A stretch of DNA of 64,000 bases from Pampus argenteus (GCA_036937835.1 CM072880.1:2047501-2111500); one strand, 5' to 3'. Numbered from the stretch's first letter, positions 51,201 through 63,584 are shown. The notes: generated from the letters alone by a model not told the origin. Translations and numbers: made by a program.

Positions 51201-52013
51201 AAAGGCGAACGTGTTTCGAAATGCTCCCCAGTAGTGCATCTAGAGGAAGAATAAATGCAACGATGTGTGACGTCTGACAGCCGAGGCAGCAGAGGCAAAC
51301 AGATGTCCCTGCTCTTAGAGTAATAGTGAGATACAGAGGTGACGGATAAACTAACAACAACCTTGGAACGAAGTGTTTGAGTCAAACACGAGCTTGAGGA
51401 AGGTTAAACGATTCAGCGGTTTGTAGTTGGAGGACGCAGTAAACAATGACAACAGTTTGAGTAAATAATGTGTTAACATGGCTTGGTAATGATTTGGTTA
51501 AGGCACAAAATCAACTTGCTAAGGCATAAAGAAAGCTCATGTTAGGCCACGGGGGGAAGCGATAGATAGATGACCGAAAAGACAACAACAACAACAACAA
51601 AAGCAAACAAACAGAGGTGAGCAAAAGCACAAAAGAGCCAAACAACAAATAAACAAATGTCGGAGGGACCTCGTTAGGGGAGTCTGAGTGGAGGTGTCCG
51701 TGAGGAGGTGTTGCACCGCGGTGGTCTGACTGCTCCGTCGTGGCTGGAGGAGACTAAGAGACTCAAACCAACCTTCATCTGGATCGGACGGGTTGACCTG
51801 CAGCTCCTGGTCCGCGGTGAGTTGACTCTTTTATGAAATGTTGGAGTTTTTTTATTAATGCAACCACGTGATTAGAGCTGAAGAGTCTGTGTGTCGAGAA
51901 TCTGACAGAAAACTGCTAATATCTGGTGGCAGCTTTCACTTTGTTGCTGGACTGACTGACGATAAACTAACCTGAGACTGAGAGTTAGGTTGGTGTTAAT
52001 AGGAATGCCGGAA
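48261..52013. other. non-coding; enhancer-like block at 50,320-50,740
   Basis: No gene is recognised. The block 50320-50740 is repeat-free and includes a PBX/HOX-like TGATTGATG (about 50431) and GCAATTTCCATAATTGCC. A weak trace of a common fish repeat (TTGGTTAAGGCACAAAATCA, 51495-51540) is present. Confidence 0.45.
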
Positions 52014-52486
52014 GAGGCGTGGCTCAGGTGTGGTTGAGGCGTGGCTCAGGTGTGGTTGAGGCGTGGTTCAGGTGTGGTTGAGGCGTGGTTCAGCTGTGGT
52101 TGAGGCGTGGCTGAGGTGTAGTTCAGGCATGGTTCAGGTGTTGTTGAGGCGTGGTTCAGCTGTGGTTAAGGTGTGGTTAAGGTGTGGTTCAGGTGTGGTT
52201 GAGGTGTGGTTGAGGCATGGTTCAGGTGTGGTTCAGCTGTTGTTCAGCTGTGGTTGAGGTGTTGTTGAGGCGTGGTTCAGGCGTGGTTGAGGTGTGGTTG
52301 AGGTGTGGTTCAGGTGTGGTTGAGGTGTAGTTGAGGCTTGGTTCAGGCATGGTTCAGGTGTGGTTGAGGCATGGTTCAGGTGTGGTTGAGGCGTGGTCCA
52401 GGTGTGGTTCAGGCATGGTTCAGGTGTAGTTGAGGCGTAGTTCAGGTGTGGTTGAGGCGTAGTTCAGGTGTAGTTCAGGTGTGGTC
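52014..52486 (+). repeat. 11-bp minisatellite, 43 units in unbroken register
   Basis: Units follow SAGGYGTGGTT, for example GAGGCGTGGTT and CAGGTGTGGTT. At every point I checked, unit starts fall on 52014 + 11k, so the array shows substitutions but no insertions or deletions across exactly 473 bp. The plus strand is strongly G/T-rich. The apparent 64-codon Trp/Leu/Arg-rich frame at 52063-52257 is only a translation of the repeat. Confidence 0.97.
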
Positions 52487-54062
52487 CTGCTCCTGAAACC
52501 TGCTAGTTAATCTTCAATATAAGCGGTGAATCATTGTGGTTTTACTTTCCTGGTTCTTGCATCACGACTTGTGCACCAGACTGATGTCTCCATTATTTAC
52601 ATCTGTCTGGTTGAATCTGACTGACAGTTTCTTTATAGATTAATCAACACCTCGTCTTCACACGAAGCACTGTTATATCTACACGTAGTTCGCACTATTA
52701 CACACAACAACTGTTCACCTTGTTGATCGGGCCAAAAATAAGACTCGACATCCAGCAAACACTCGCTGGGTTTTTATACTTCTGCAGAAACCAGGAGAAA
52801 TCTCACTATGACAGCAAATATAATAACTTCTGTTTGCATGTTCGTGAGCTGCTGTCTTTTCCTCTTTTTGTTTTACTTACTAGATTTTGACCCCCAGGAG
52901 AGGAAAAAAAGCTGTTTTTTATCTCGTCTTTAGTCGGCATTAAGTTTGACAGCAGTGAAGTGTGTGTATGCAGTATGTGGAGCGGGAAGCCGTTCTGAGT
53001 GACTGCCTGATTACACAACGCTGCTAATCAGTGTTGAAACATCTGTTAACACAGAGACAAACTGCTCAGAACAGACCAGTCGAGTTCCAGTTCATTAATC
53101 ATGCTATTATCCACAGAGAACAAGTATTTTCCAATTTAATAATTCTTTCTAATCGACTGAAGGTCAACTTGACTAAACAAATATCACATTTCCGTTATGT
53201 ATCATATTAAGTTTTTATAAATATTGTGTTGTGGTATGTACATAAGACCCTGTCACATGATCATTGTGCTGTATACGCATGTGGCTTTGCAGAGAAGATT
53301 CAAGAAGAATAATTCAGAAGTCGACCAGCAGATGTTGCTCTCAGACTAACTATCAGCATCTCTCAGCATTTACTGCAGCGCGGTCCAGACTAGAAACACA
53401 TTAAATAAGCTTCATAAATCATATCTACTTTACATGTCCTGTCCAATATTCACCTGAAGCCTCCAGTGTACACAGTAGGAGACGAAATATATTTGCATAT
53501 TTATAGAGGAGATGTCTTTTTTTTTTAGGGATTTTAAGATAATTTCACTTATTTTTTGTGGAAAAAAAACATATCAGACACATCTTAAACATGTCGTGTG
53601 ATATAAAGAATTGAGTTAATCTAGTTTTTGTTCTGAAATCAAGAAATTTCCTCTTTCTATGGTTCAAATAAACCATTAAAATACAAAATTAAACTTCTAT
53701 CTGTCTCAAAATTAAAACTTTTACTCTGCAAAATGTGTGATTGTGTCGCAGGAAGCTCTCTGCTCTGCCTTCAACTCACGCTCATATGTTTCCTGCTGAA
53801 AAGCTCTCACACTTTTTTCCATTTGACCTCGAGGCTACAGTATTAGCCTGATACCTTGACTGGAGTCTCACATCAGGTTTCCATGACAACACAGTTTGAA
53901 AGGTTGATGGAGGATGACGTCATTTCTTTCTGAGTGAATAAAACCCAAATTTCAAAAGATTCAGATATGAAAGGAACAGGTGATGTTGTGTGCTCAAATA
54001 ACACAACGTACTTTGTTGTTAAAATATTTTAAAGAGCTGAATGACATAACCTAGTACTGTAG
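52487..54062. other. non-coding, nothing recognised
   Basis: AT-rich intergenic DNA with short chance frames and a few T/A homopolymers. Confidence 0.55.
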
Positions 54063-54100
54063 TTCTTCTTCTTCTTCTTCTTCTTCTTCTTCTTCTTCTT
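54063..54100 (+). repeat. (CTT)12-13 microsatellite at the end of a LINE fragment
   Basis: Perfect CTT repeats, read GAA/AAG on the minus strand, directly continuing the LINE fragment at 54101-54245. Confidence 0.96.
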
Positions 54101-54245
54101 TGGTCTTCCTCTAGACCTCCTGCCTGGCAGTTTAAAACTCAGCATCCTTCTACCAATATATTCACTCTCTCTCCTCTGAACATGTCTGAACCGTCTCAGT
54201 CTGGCCTCTCTGACTTCATCTCTAAAATTTTAGATCTATTTTTCT
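54101..54245 (-). pseudogene. non-LTR retrotransposon 3' fragment (reverse transcriptase C-terminus)
   Basis: The minus strand reads DEVREARLRRFRHVQRRESE, then YIGRRMLSFKLPGRRSRGRPKK. This matches the C-terminal region of a common fish LINE reverse transcriptase, whose usual pattern is EARLRWFGHVQRR..EYIGRR ML..ELPGKRKRGRPK. It is probably RTE-type, but the clade is uncertain. The frame then runs into the AAG microsatellite. As I recall, intact copies end with an AAG-rich 3' tail, so sequence between the GRPK codons and the tail may have been deleted. It is dead and 5'-truncated. Confidence 0.8.
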
Positions 54246-57200
54246 GTGTTGTTTTCAAATCTTTCCTCACGATGCTATTCTTGCCTCCAACAGTTTGTTG
54301 TTGAGTGTAAAAATTGTTTATCACCTTCTGCTTCACTTTCTGTCACCACTTGGTAATACAGAGCTGTATTCGCCACCTGCACAGTGACAGGATGGACTCT
54401 GAGGTGAGCTGAGGAGATGAGAAAAAACCTGATTCTCAGTTCAAACTCGTATTTGAGCCCCCCTCTTCCTCCAATCTGAAATGTGTTTCTTGTTCTCTCA
54501 GTCGCATGTTTGAGGTTAATTGTCAACGTTCACCTGTGCTCACCTTTAAATCTGAGTTTGAGGCATGTCTAGTTTGGAGCCAGTTGTGGTTCAACTTACA
54601 CAAGTGAGACGTGGAAACTCGACATCTTGTATCCAGCAGTTGAATATAGATGAATATAATTCATATAATTTTAAAACCTCTAAATATGATCTGATTTATA
54701 CATCTGATTTTTGAATTTGCCTTTAAAGATTCAACACCCATCTATACAATACGTTGAGTATGTTGATTCATAAGAAAAAAGTGAAAAGAGCAAACATCCA
54801 TTTCATAATAGAGTTAATAGGAAGGTAAATTAGGGTCAAAAGTCTCTCTGTTGAACGCATATCTCTTGTAGTGGATCTATTTCAATGCTTGAGGCAAATT
54901 AAACTAATATTTTTTCAGAAGTACAATGACCTCACTGTCAAGCCTACATAAAAATGCATGAAAAGCCTCATTTTAACTGCTGATGACCTGTATTCAGGAC
55001 ACAGGAAACTATAAAGAACCTTGTCCAACTCTTCAAAATAAAATCAAAATAATAACATAAATACGATGTATTTAATAACTAATACAACAGAGGAGGGAAA
55101 GGGGAAAAAAAGAGCCACAAAAACTCATCAAATGTGCTGTTATTACATTAAAATATGTCAAAGATACTTTTATATCAGATGATTAGGAATAGAAGAATAT
55201 TCTTGTATACTGAACCTGTTGTATATTTGCCAACAGCAAACATGTCGGCCAAGATGAAGAGAAGCAGGTCACATGTCATTACCCCGCCTCCACGTGTAGT
55301 ATTAATATTGCCTGAATGAGGCTTTAGTCTGTTTGCTTGCTGAAGTCATCCGAGTCCACAAACCCAAAAAAAAGATCAATGAAACAAATGTCCTAGTTTA
55401 GGATTTCTGATGGCTTGAATTTCCATTTCAAAGCTGACGTTTTATTTGTACAAGAAACAAGCAAATACAAGGAAACGCGGAGACTTTGGAGATGTTTTAT
55501 TAGCTAATAGACATTTACATTTGAGGTGTAGCTGCTGTGAGCTGGACCCGTCCTTTGCATCCATGCTACCCTCTTATTAGCACCAGCTCTTGTATATATC
55601 ACAGTAAATTGTTGGATGAGCGAGGCGTGCCTGACATAGTAATACACCCATACTGCTCTCTGTGATTGGAGTTATTACCAAATATTACTAAATTACACCT
55701 GACCTCATTTAACAAACAGAGCCAAAACCCCTAAAAAATACAATTAAATTTGGGTGAATCAGCCTTTCCCCCCCTGCGTTTGATACTTACTCATGCAACC
55801 TCATAAATGCCACTAAGTGGACGATATTCGTGGAGCGTCTGTCACATCTCGTTATTTTATTACTGCAAAGCAGATCTGTCCTTCTGCTTTCGGCTCTGTT
55901 TAAACTGATGCATGATCTTTGTTGCTTCGGTGCTGTTCTTCAGTCCCCGAGAGCCTTGGAGAGTCTGATGGATGAAGATTGATTACTGCAAGACACCAAA
56001 CAGACTTCCTCCTCAGAGCAGTGTAACTGGTAAAAAAACGAGCTTGTATTCACACATCATGTAATGTGCACAGTTTAGATGCAGAAATAAAGACACAACA
56101 GCATTGGTTGTTCATCCAAACTATGTTTTCCTCACAACTTTTCCACATATCTTCTTTAATTGCTTTCCTTTGAATGAATGACTGTCCCGTCTAAATAGCA
56201 AATAGAAAGAAATCCTTGGACGTGCAAGTATGTACGGCATGCATCATTGAATTTATCACCTTCAACTAAAGGCATTTGAATGTCATTGAAGTATGATGGT
56301 CAATATCGACTAAAAGGAAGAAGTGTGGAGAACCAGGACACAAGTTATCACTGTTGGCGGTTTGTATTTTCAATACTAATCCCAATAACAACCAGGATTA
56401 ATGGAGGGTTGATATCAGTATGAACAGAGAAATACAACTCATGTTGTCTTATGTAAATGTGTGTTGACTTGCTAACACTAGCCACGGCTACGCCTCCAGT
56501 CAGGAGTCACTGGATGTTAGTTTAGTTCAGAGTTGGATGGTGTGTGCATCACTACATTAATGCCAGCTGGTCAGTAAATCCTTCCAAACTGTAACCCGCC
56601 TGCTTGTTAAACCACAAATATCTACATGCATTAAATAGAAAAGATGCATGTGTGGGTGTGGACGGGGTTTTCAGTTGTTTAAAGGCAACTTTAACAGAAT
56701 TGACGACCGAGTAAAGTAAAATACTAAGTAGCCTTGAGAAATGGAATAATGTATTATTGCTTTTAGTCTTTTAAAGGGGTTTGTCGACACTAAAAATGTG
56801 TGTGTGTGTGTGTGTGTGTGTGTTAGTTTGAAGTGAATAAGTGAGGAGGTGGGAAGAAGCTGCAGACACTCACTGCATTAATGGCTAATGCCTGCAAAGT
56901 GTGAATATGGCCAAACAAAAACAAGAAAGAAAACAATGCATCTTTTATGCTGAAACATATTGAGACTTACCTCTGCTGGACGGTGGTGGGAAGCAAATTA
57001 CTGTTAAAATCATCCACTGGTGCTTTAGTCCAATTAACACTTGCTGAAATTACACAACTTCCTGTGTTGGTGTCTTGTGGGGGTTTGTGCAGCGGCAGAA
57101 GTACTTCAAAAGTGTAGTAGTGGAGTAAATGTACTTTGTTGCTTTCCACCACTGGCATTGTGTGACAACTGATTGAAATCGGTTGTTTTCGGTAGTGGTA

Positions 57201-60013
57201 GCAAGGCAATGATTGCATACTGCGACCACTGGAAAGTGAATGAAGTGAGGGCCTTCATCAAACCTAATTATAGAGCCGCAGCAGGGCTGGACTGGTTGCA
57301 ACCATTTGCTGCTTTTATGAAACAGCCTTATCAGATGCCATTAACTTTTCTGTGGCTGCACAATAAACTGAAAACGCGCCTGCAAACGCACCACATGTAT
57401 GTTAAAAACAATATATAATTGACCCAAACATACGGTTGCTATAATTCAGTCTCAACAGAGCTTTTTGTTTATTGACTTTGTACAAATTGTATCATGTTGA
57501 TTTGTGTCATAAACTCTATTACTAGTAGAACAAATGTTCCAGTATATTTAAATATATTTGAAGTACACCTTGTAATACTAAAAATAATAAAAAAAATATG
57601 TTCTTTAAACATAATTTTGTATTTTGGATGCAGTGCCCTGTTTTTCAAGAAAATATATTTTGTTTTTAGAATATATTGGTAATATACTACATATTCAGTG
57701 TAATTTGTGTACTTCTCAACAGTACTTCTAATACTTTAAGGATACTTTTATACATTATAGCATATTATAGCATTACAGTGATGGATATAAAGGTGGATAA
57801 AGCCACGAATGACAGAGAAATATCAGTTATTGCACAATAAATGTGAATTCTGTGACGTATAAATATAAAGTTATCAGACTCTACCAGATCTGTCTGATTA
57901 GGACGAATACATTAAACAAGGCTTGAAAATGAAAAAAAAAAAACAGCTATAATGCTCCAAATGAATGAATTAAGATTTGCTCTTTCTGTCCCGCTCGGTG
58001 TCTCATGTCTTATCAAAACAACCACACCAATCACATCAGTGTTTCATTGGTCAGGTGGTTTAACTTGACTGAAAGGTGGCTGCAACATTTGGCCTGAAAT
58101 GCAGTAAATTACTCATCTCAATTCAAAGGACAAAGCTCCAATAATTATGTGTGCTACAGTTAACTCAACATGTGATGGTCCCATTTTGGGTCATTTTCTT
58201 CCATTACAGGAGACACTCATGTTGAGGACTGTATTTTGGCGGTTACGTAGCTCATTTTTGCCTTTGCAGGAGATGTTGTGTCTGCTATGACTTATCAATG
58301 CAAGCTGGAGAGAATTTAAATGTGAAATGTTAGTTAGCATGTTGAATAGGAGATTGATGTACGTGCATTTGTGCTGGGAGTAACTGAGAGCATCCTCGCT
58401 GCAGCACACGGCGGTTGAGATAAAATTCATAAACCTTCATTTTCCTGTGAATTCCTGCTGACATATTGACAGACGTAGCAGCAGCTCATCTGCATTCAAT
58501 GGTGCAAAATGAGATAACCGGCTAAGTAATGCTGATGCAGAGCCAGGCAGAGCCATTTGTTCACAGCTTTCAGTGAAGTAGCACTGTCTGGTTGCAGGAA
58601 TTAACCTGATAATAAGTCTAAATTAATTACTTTCATATTAAATTATGGATATTTTGTTTCTGTAAGTCCCATTGAGTAACAACACATAGTAACATAGTGT
58701 CCTGATATTATTTATTTTATGCATTATTTGCATGTTATATACAGAGCTATGAAGAAAGAGTAAAGCTCAACAGATCAATATATTATACTTATAATGTAAA
58801 TAGTCTGTTGTCCATGTCTGTGAGGAAGCTGAGGCCAATGTGACCCATCGCTGCATATAAACATAAAAGTGTGTATGTAGTGCATTTGCGTGTCTTTCAG
58901 TGTGTATGCATGTGTGTATGCATGTGTGTGGTTTTTAGGTCGAACTGACCAGCTTGTACTTTGTGTGTCCACGGTATTTCTGGGTCTGGGTTTCTTTAAT
59001 GAAGCCTGCTTTTCTGCTGGTGAGTCAAATCTGTATGTAGCCGAGTGCAACAAAGAGAAAAACACGGCTAATTCATGCAAGCACATTTTAGACCATGTCT
59101 GAGAGAAAAAAGCTGTGGTCTCCTGTTGGAAACTAAGAGGCAGATTTTTATTTGTCCTCTACCCAAACTATGCAAGGTCTTCTAATATCGTAGCATACAT
59201 ATATGATTATGAAACTCTGACGAAAAAGATTGAGACTAATTACAAAACACAAATCACAGTATACAGACCAACAGTGATTCAACAGTTAGCTACGTTCGCC
59301 CGCAGTTAGCATATACGCCACTGTATACGTTACATCACAGCTATCAGCCAATCAGATTGCAAGATTTTAATTAGCTGTTTAATAATAAGAGGTGATTAGA
59401 GATTAATTAGTTAGAGTTAGAGATTAGTTGAAAGGAAACGTTCAGGTTTATTCACAGAGAGCCGGAGCAACACACATATGACCTGACTCAACATCTAATG
59501 GGAAACATACATGTGTAAATCTAGACAGCGTTGCTCATTAGTTCCTTTAAAAACTCCTCTTTATGGGTTAAATTTACCTCATCTAGAATCAATCATTCAT
59601 CTTAAACTCATAACGGTCTTATTTTCCAACTCCCCCACTGTTCTCAGAGAAATGTTTATCTGTTATTAATAAAAGCCGTAAACCTCCGTCTTTACCTTTT
59701 TTAAATCAACCCAGAACACATTGAATTAGATATTTCACATCTTTCTCTCGTGTCTCTCTATAGTCCGAACAAAAAGCTTCATAATGAAAGTCTATCTGAA
59801 GAAAATCCCACTCTCCTGTCTTCATTCCTGTCAAATACTCTGCATTGTTGAACGTCTCTGCCACAGATTTTAAAATCCGAGGAATTTATTTTTTGCTTTT
59901 CTTAATGCAATTTGTTTAAAAATAAATATGATCAGGTTACAGTGCACATACAAACCTTATTTACATCAAAACTATGTATATATTTAAAAGTAAATGCTTG
60001 TGATACCAGCAAC
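54246..60013. other. non-coding; enhancer-like block at 55,480-55,900
   Basis: No gene is recognised. There is a (TG)13 tract at 56798-56823 and imperfect GT/GTAT repeats at 58870-58930. The block 55480-55900 is repeat-free with an octamer/SOX-like CCTTTGCAT (about 55552) and several TTATTAGC words. Otherwise it is AT-rich intergenic DNA. Confidence 0.45.
56798..56823 (+). repeat. (TG)13 microsatellite
   Basis: Perfect TG dinucleotide tract. Confidence 0.96.
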
Positions 60014-60065
60014 CTGATGCTGATATATGAACTGTTCTATAAAACAGTTCATATATCAGCATCAG
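60014..60065. repeat. perfect 23-bp inverted repeat with 6-base loop
   Basis: The left arm 60014-60036 (CTGATGCTGATATATGAACT then GTT) is the exact reverse complement of the right arm 60043-60065. They are separated by CTATAA. Pairing stops abruptly at both outer ends. It could extrude a cruciform or fold as an RNA hairpin in either orientation. Confidence 0.97.
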
Positions 60066-60419
60066 CACTGAACAGCATCCTACGTTGTTATTAATTAGAT
60101 TTATCACTGGGTGACACCTCACAGTTTAAAATTAACACCTGTGTTAATACTTCTCATTGCAACAGGTTTTAACATTTTCCCATATAAAGAGTCAATCAGC
60201 CATTGGTTTCCATTGGAGCCGGTTTGAAACCCATCTTTATTTATCATCGGCTTCAGCCTCAAGACGCTACGGGTCGATTAATCGTTGATTATTTTGATGG
60301 CTTTGGTTAAGAATAACTCTACTGAATAATACTGTTTTATTTCACCTTTTGCAGAAACATTATACTGTTGAACATCTTTACTCCAACAAGCCAGCGGCTA
60401 AAAACGTTTTTGATCTGAC

Positions 60420-60719
60420 CGAAGTAGGTAAAGTGCAGTTTCCTCTCCTTCAAATGACAAAAGACATAAAATTCAAGTGGCTTTTACTCTTCCATCAACT
60501 TGGAAATGGTTAGCCATGCTGCCGTAGTTGTTCCTCCAAAATCTACAGTCCTTTACGGTGCTTTGACAATCTCAGACTGCATCAATTGAACTTCATGACG
60601 TGTGTTTCATTGGTTTCTGTTCCCCATAATGTCTTCAGGGTGAGTTTAAACAGAATTACAGGGACTGTCATGTGAGTATTGCTTTAAGACAGACTCAAAA
60701 AAAGTGGACATGTCCTTTA
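60420..60719 (-). mobile_element. likely copy of the TTAAAGG foldback repeat family (one end)
   Basis: The right end ATTGCTTTAAGACAGACTCA followed by AAAAAAGTGGACATGTCCTT TAA is the reverse complement of the family start seen at 19394 (TTAAAGG.CAAGTTCACA...), with typical divergence. Upstream words (ATGACGTGTGTTTCATTGGT, CCCCATAATGTCTTCAGGG, GAATTACAGG) fit my memory of this repeat. The left boundary is approximate. Confidence 0.55.
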
Positions 60720-63039
60720 AAACACATTTCTATGACTTTATTTTCACTTATATATAATACAGATACATATTGTAGTTTTTATTGTCTGGTCAATACCCAA
60801 TAAATTATATTCTACTACAGCATAGTGATATAAAAAAGGAGGGATTTTTTTTGCATGAGGTATTTATCCATAGATAGCTGGATATCAGCTGGAGTAGATT
60901 GCGGTCTGCAACGTACTGCTGCGAAGTATCGCTGCCTCCAAGTTGTATATAAAAACTAAAATCCAAGGACACAAGGTAGAATAGAGATAGAGATTATTAT
61001 TATTTTTATTCTCCTACTTGCTCACCTTTTCCATGGTAACAGCAAAAAAGGTAAATTCATCAGGAGGAGAAACAGCCTTGACTGTGGTTTACTTTGGTGA
61101 TCATCACTTTTACAAGAACGGATGACTAATGGTTGTTGACTTGTTTTTCAAAGCACAGGATAATAAGTGTGTGGGTTTGGCTCTGCCTGCTTACATGTGA
61201 ATGTACATGTATTATACGAACTTGTTGTAGTTTGGCTTGAACCTCCAGCATCTGGATGGATGAGAGAAAAAAATGATTGGTATTCAACTTTACAATCGAA
61301 GCCATTAGATATGTTTGAGTCTACTCGCTCAGTCCTGTGAGATGCGTCTTTCACTGAATAAATTACCCTTTAATTTAACTGATCTAATTAAGCAGTGCTA
61401 GACAAAAACTTAGTTCAGTCAACCATCTCATGAATTAATTGTGTTGAGTTGATATTTGGTGTCTGGAGTATTTGATAGTAAAACACCTCACCTCCGTTGA
61501 ACTTTCAAGCGCCGGGGTTGGAGGTTGAACTTTTAATTTTATTAGCTGCACTAGCACAATTTGCAAATGAAGAGTGCAGCAGCAGTAAAAAGAGCTTTAT
61601 GTCTATAATGCCAAGATCATGGAAAAAAAAAATCTCATCTGTATTCCAGATGTTACAAAAAAAACCAAAAAAAGACAACAAATCCTCCAAATGAAATGAG
61701 CACATATGTCTGGTTTGATTTAAACACAAAAACACGTTGGTTGTTGTTAGAAAAGATCATGGTTTGGATTAAAATGATGTATAATAAAATGTGGTAAAAA
61801 TATCCTGACGTGACAGTAAAAATATCTCAAACTACTTTCTAACTAAACTATCAATCCACCTTCCCTTTGCACCTCCTCTTAATGTTGTTTTAATCTGAAA
61901 TAACCACTGAATTTACATATATATATATATACATATATATATAGTGTTGTTTTCCTTGCGAAGCAACCACCTCACGTGTTGATCTTTTTCACTCATACGT
62001 CATACATGTCGTGATGAAGACTTCATGCTGCAACACGTGAGCATATTTCTCACCTTTCCTATTTTTGTGTGTGTTTTGTGAAAATACAGACATGCAGTTT
62101 CTCTTTTTTTTTCAGTTCAGTGTTATATGATTATATGCTCACAGTCTTAACAAACGTAGATACTGTAGTTGGATAGCGTGACAAAATCAGCGCTGTGCAA
62201 CTGCAAGGCCTTTTGTCATTCACAGTTTCATGTGGGTTGTATAATCATTGTGAAGGATAAGTCGGGTCGAGGCTCAGCATACGGCGACAATTATGTTTAA
62301 GAATATGATTTCTTCACCGTGGCAAGAAGTCAACAACATGAGGGGCATTTTTCTTCCCTCTGTATGTGTTTTTCTATCTGTTTAAAGCTTCACTTGTGCT
62401 GCTGCGTCATCAGCAGACTTCCCTGTGACCCACTTGTAGTGTAGATGTACCTGTGAAACGTATATTTGCCTCAGACTCCATTGATTTCACACCCAAAACC
62501 ATTAACAAGGCTGCACATGTCAAGTCAAGTCCTGCAGCACAGTTTTCTTCCATTATACAAGATTTCTGTTTCACAAAGTCAATGCTGAACTGATTTAAGG
62601 GTCTGGTTTATATCATGACTTTGAAACACAGCCCAGAACAACATCAAGCACTGAAAAGAAAATGCTTAAAAACAGGTTACGACCAAACTGTGATGTTTGT
62701 GGCAACAAAGATTCGAAATATATAACATGAAAAGGTTCTTGTTCCTGTAAAATGGAAACGATTACGTCATCAGTGGAGAGATTTTCTTTCTCTGTATGAA
62801 AGTCGAAACCTTGAAACGAGTCAGGTGTGCTTATGATCGGTCAATCAAGTGTTTTCGCCCCAAACAGAGATAACACACATGATCAGAGCTGCACGTCTGT
62901 CAGCTTTACCAACAATAAAAAACAAAAAAACAAAAAACCACATTGAATCCATTTAATGTTTTAACTTCATCTGTGAGCCACAACTAAAACTCAAATATAC
63001 TTATACGATGCAGCATCCTTCTCAAAACCATTCATTTTA
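60720..63039. other. non-coding stretch upstream of the mc4r promoter
   Basis: No gene is recognised. There is an AT microsatellite at about 61916-61943. A weak repeat trace reads AGAAAAGATCATGGTTTGGA then TTAAAAT (61749-61775), resembling a dispersed fish repeat. Distal mc4r regulatory elements could lie here, but none can be singled out. Confidence 0.5.
61916..61943. repeat. (AT)n microsatellite
   Basis: Alternating AT with one ACAT interruption; self-complementary. Confidence 0.93.
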
Positions 63040-63129
63040 AAAAGTGCTCATTCATGTGCGTCAAACTTCGCTCCTCCTCCCACCTATTAGATCAGCAAGC
63101 GGATAGGACAGACGACCTGGAGCGCTCAG

Positions 63130-63166
<37 letters not shown>

Positions 63167-63300
63167 TGGTATAATAGCAGAGAGATAGAGACGGAGGGAA
63201 TACCACAGTCTCTTGCTAAGTGATGATCCGCCTGCTCTTGCACAGCAAGCTTGTGCGCTCGGCTCTCTCTGCCTCTCATGTTCCCACACGTACCTCTGCT
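63040..63300 (+). promoter_or_regulatory. probable mc4r proximal promoter and leader start
   Basis: This is the sequence immediately upstream of the mc4r leader. It contains a CT-rich, GC-box-like stretch (63070-63083), the (GT)17 tract (63132-63165) and a TATA-like word GTATAATA (63169-63176), about 455 bases before the ATG. The transcription start cannot be placed from sequence alone, and an untranslated exon further upstream is possible. Confidence 0.35.
63132..63165 (+). repeat. (GT)17 microsatellite in the mc4r promoter region
   Basis: Uninterrupted GT dinucleotides end about 4 bases before the TATA-like word and about 465 bases before the receptor start. The length is likely to vary between individuals. 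Confidence 0.95.
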
Positions 63301-63574
63301 TTCTGCTTCACTCCTTCCACTTATCTCTCTCACATCTTTTTATTTTAACTTCTCACTACACTCTCTTTGGAGACATAAAAGGAGAGCAGTGAGATTGTCT
63401 TTGGCTGAGAGTAACAACAGCGGCAGAATTGCCTTTCTTGGTAAACCTGTAGGGTTCAAAAGAGAAGAAGAAGGAAGACTGGAAGAAGACTGGAAGAAGA
63501 CCGGGAGATTTTTCTTTCACCCTGCCATGGTTGTCCTCCAGAAAATGGGAACGATTGAGAACGACGCGTTTTAA
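63278..63574 (+). other. upstream ORF in the mc4r leader, 98 codons
   Basis: An ATG-initiated frame in the probable 5' leader of mc4r, ending with TAA 56 bases before the receptor ATG. The first ATG has a weak context (TCTCATGT). The last ATG but one, at 63527, lies in GCCATGG, a strong vertebrate initiation context, and would give a 15-residue peptide. The peptide resembles nothing I know. If the leader is transcribed as drawn, this frame is more likely to regulate translation than to encode a functional protein. Confidence 0.45.
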
Positions 63575-63584
63575 GACAAACCAG

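Noticed and set aside
52063..52257. Trp/Leu/Arg-rich repeat protein frame
   Set aside because: Direct translation of the 11-bp minisatellite; the periodicity is explained by the DNA repeat.
63251..63277. Extension of the mc4r leader ORF to a TTG at 63251
   Set aside because: TTG is not a credible start in a vertebrate nuclear gene; the first ATG in that frame is 63278.
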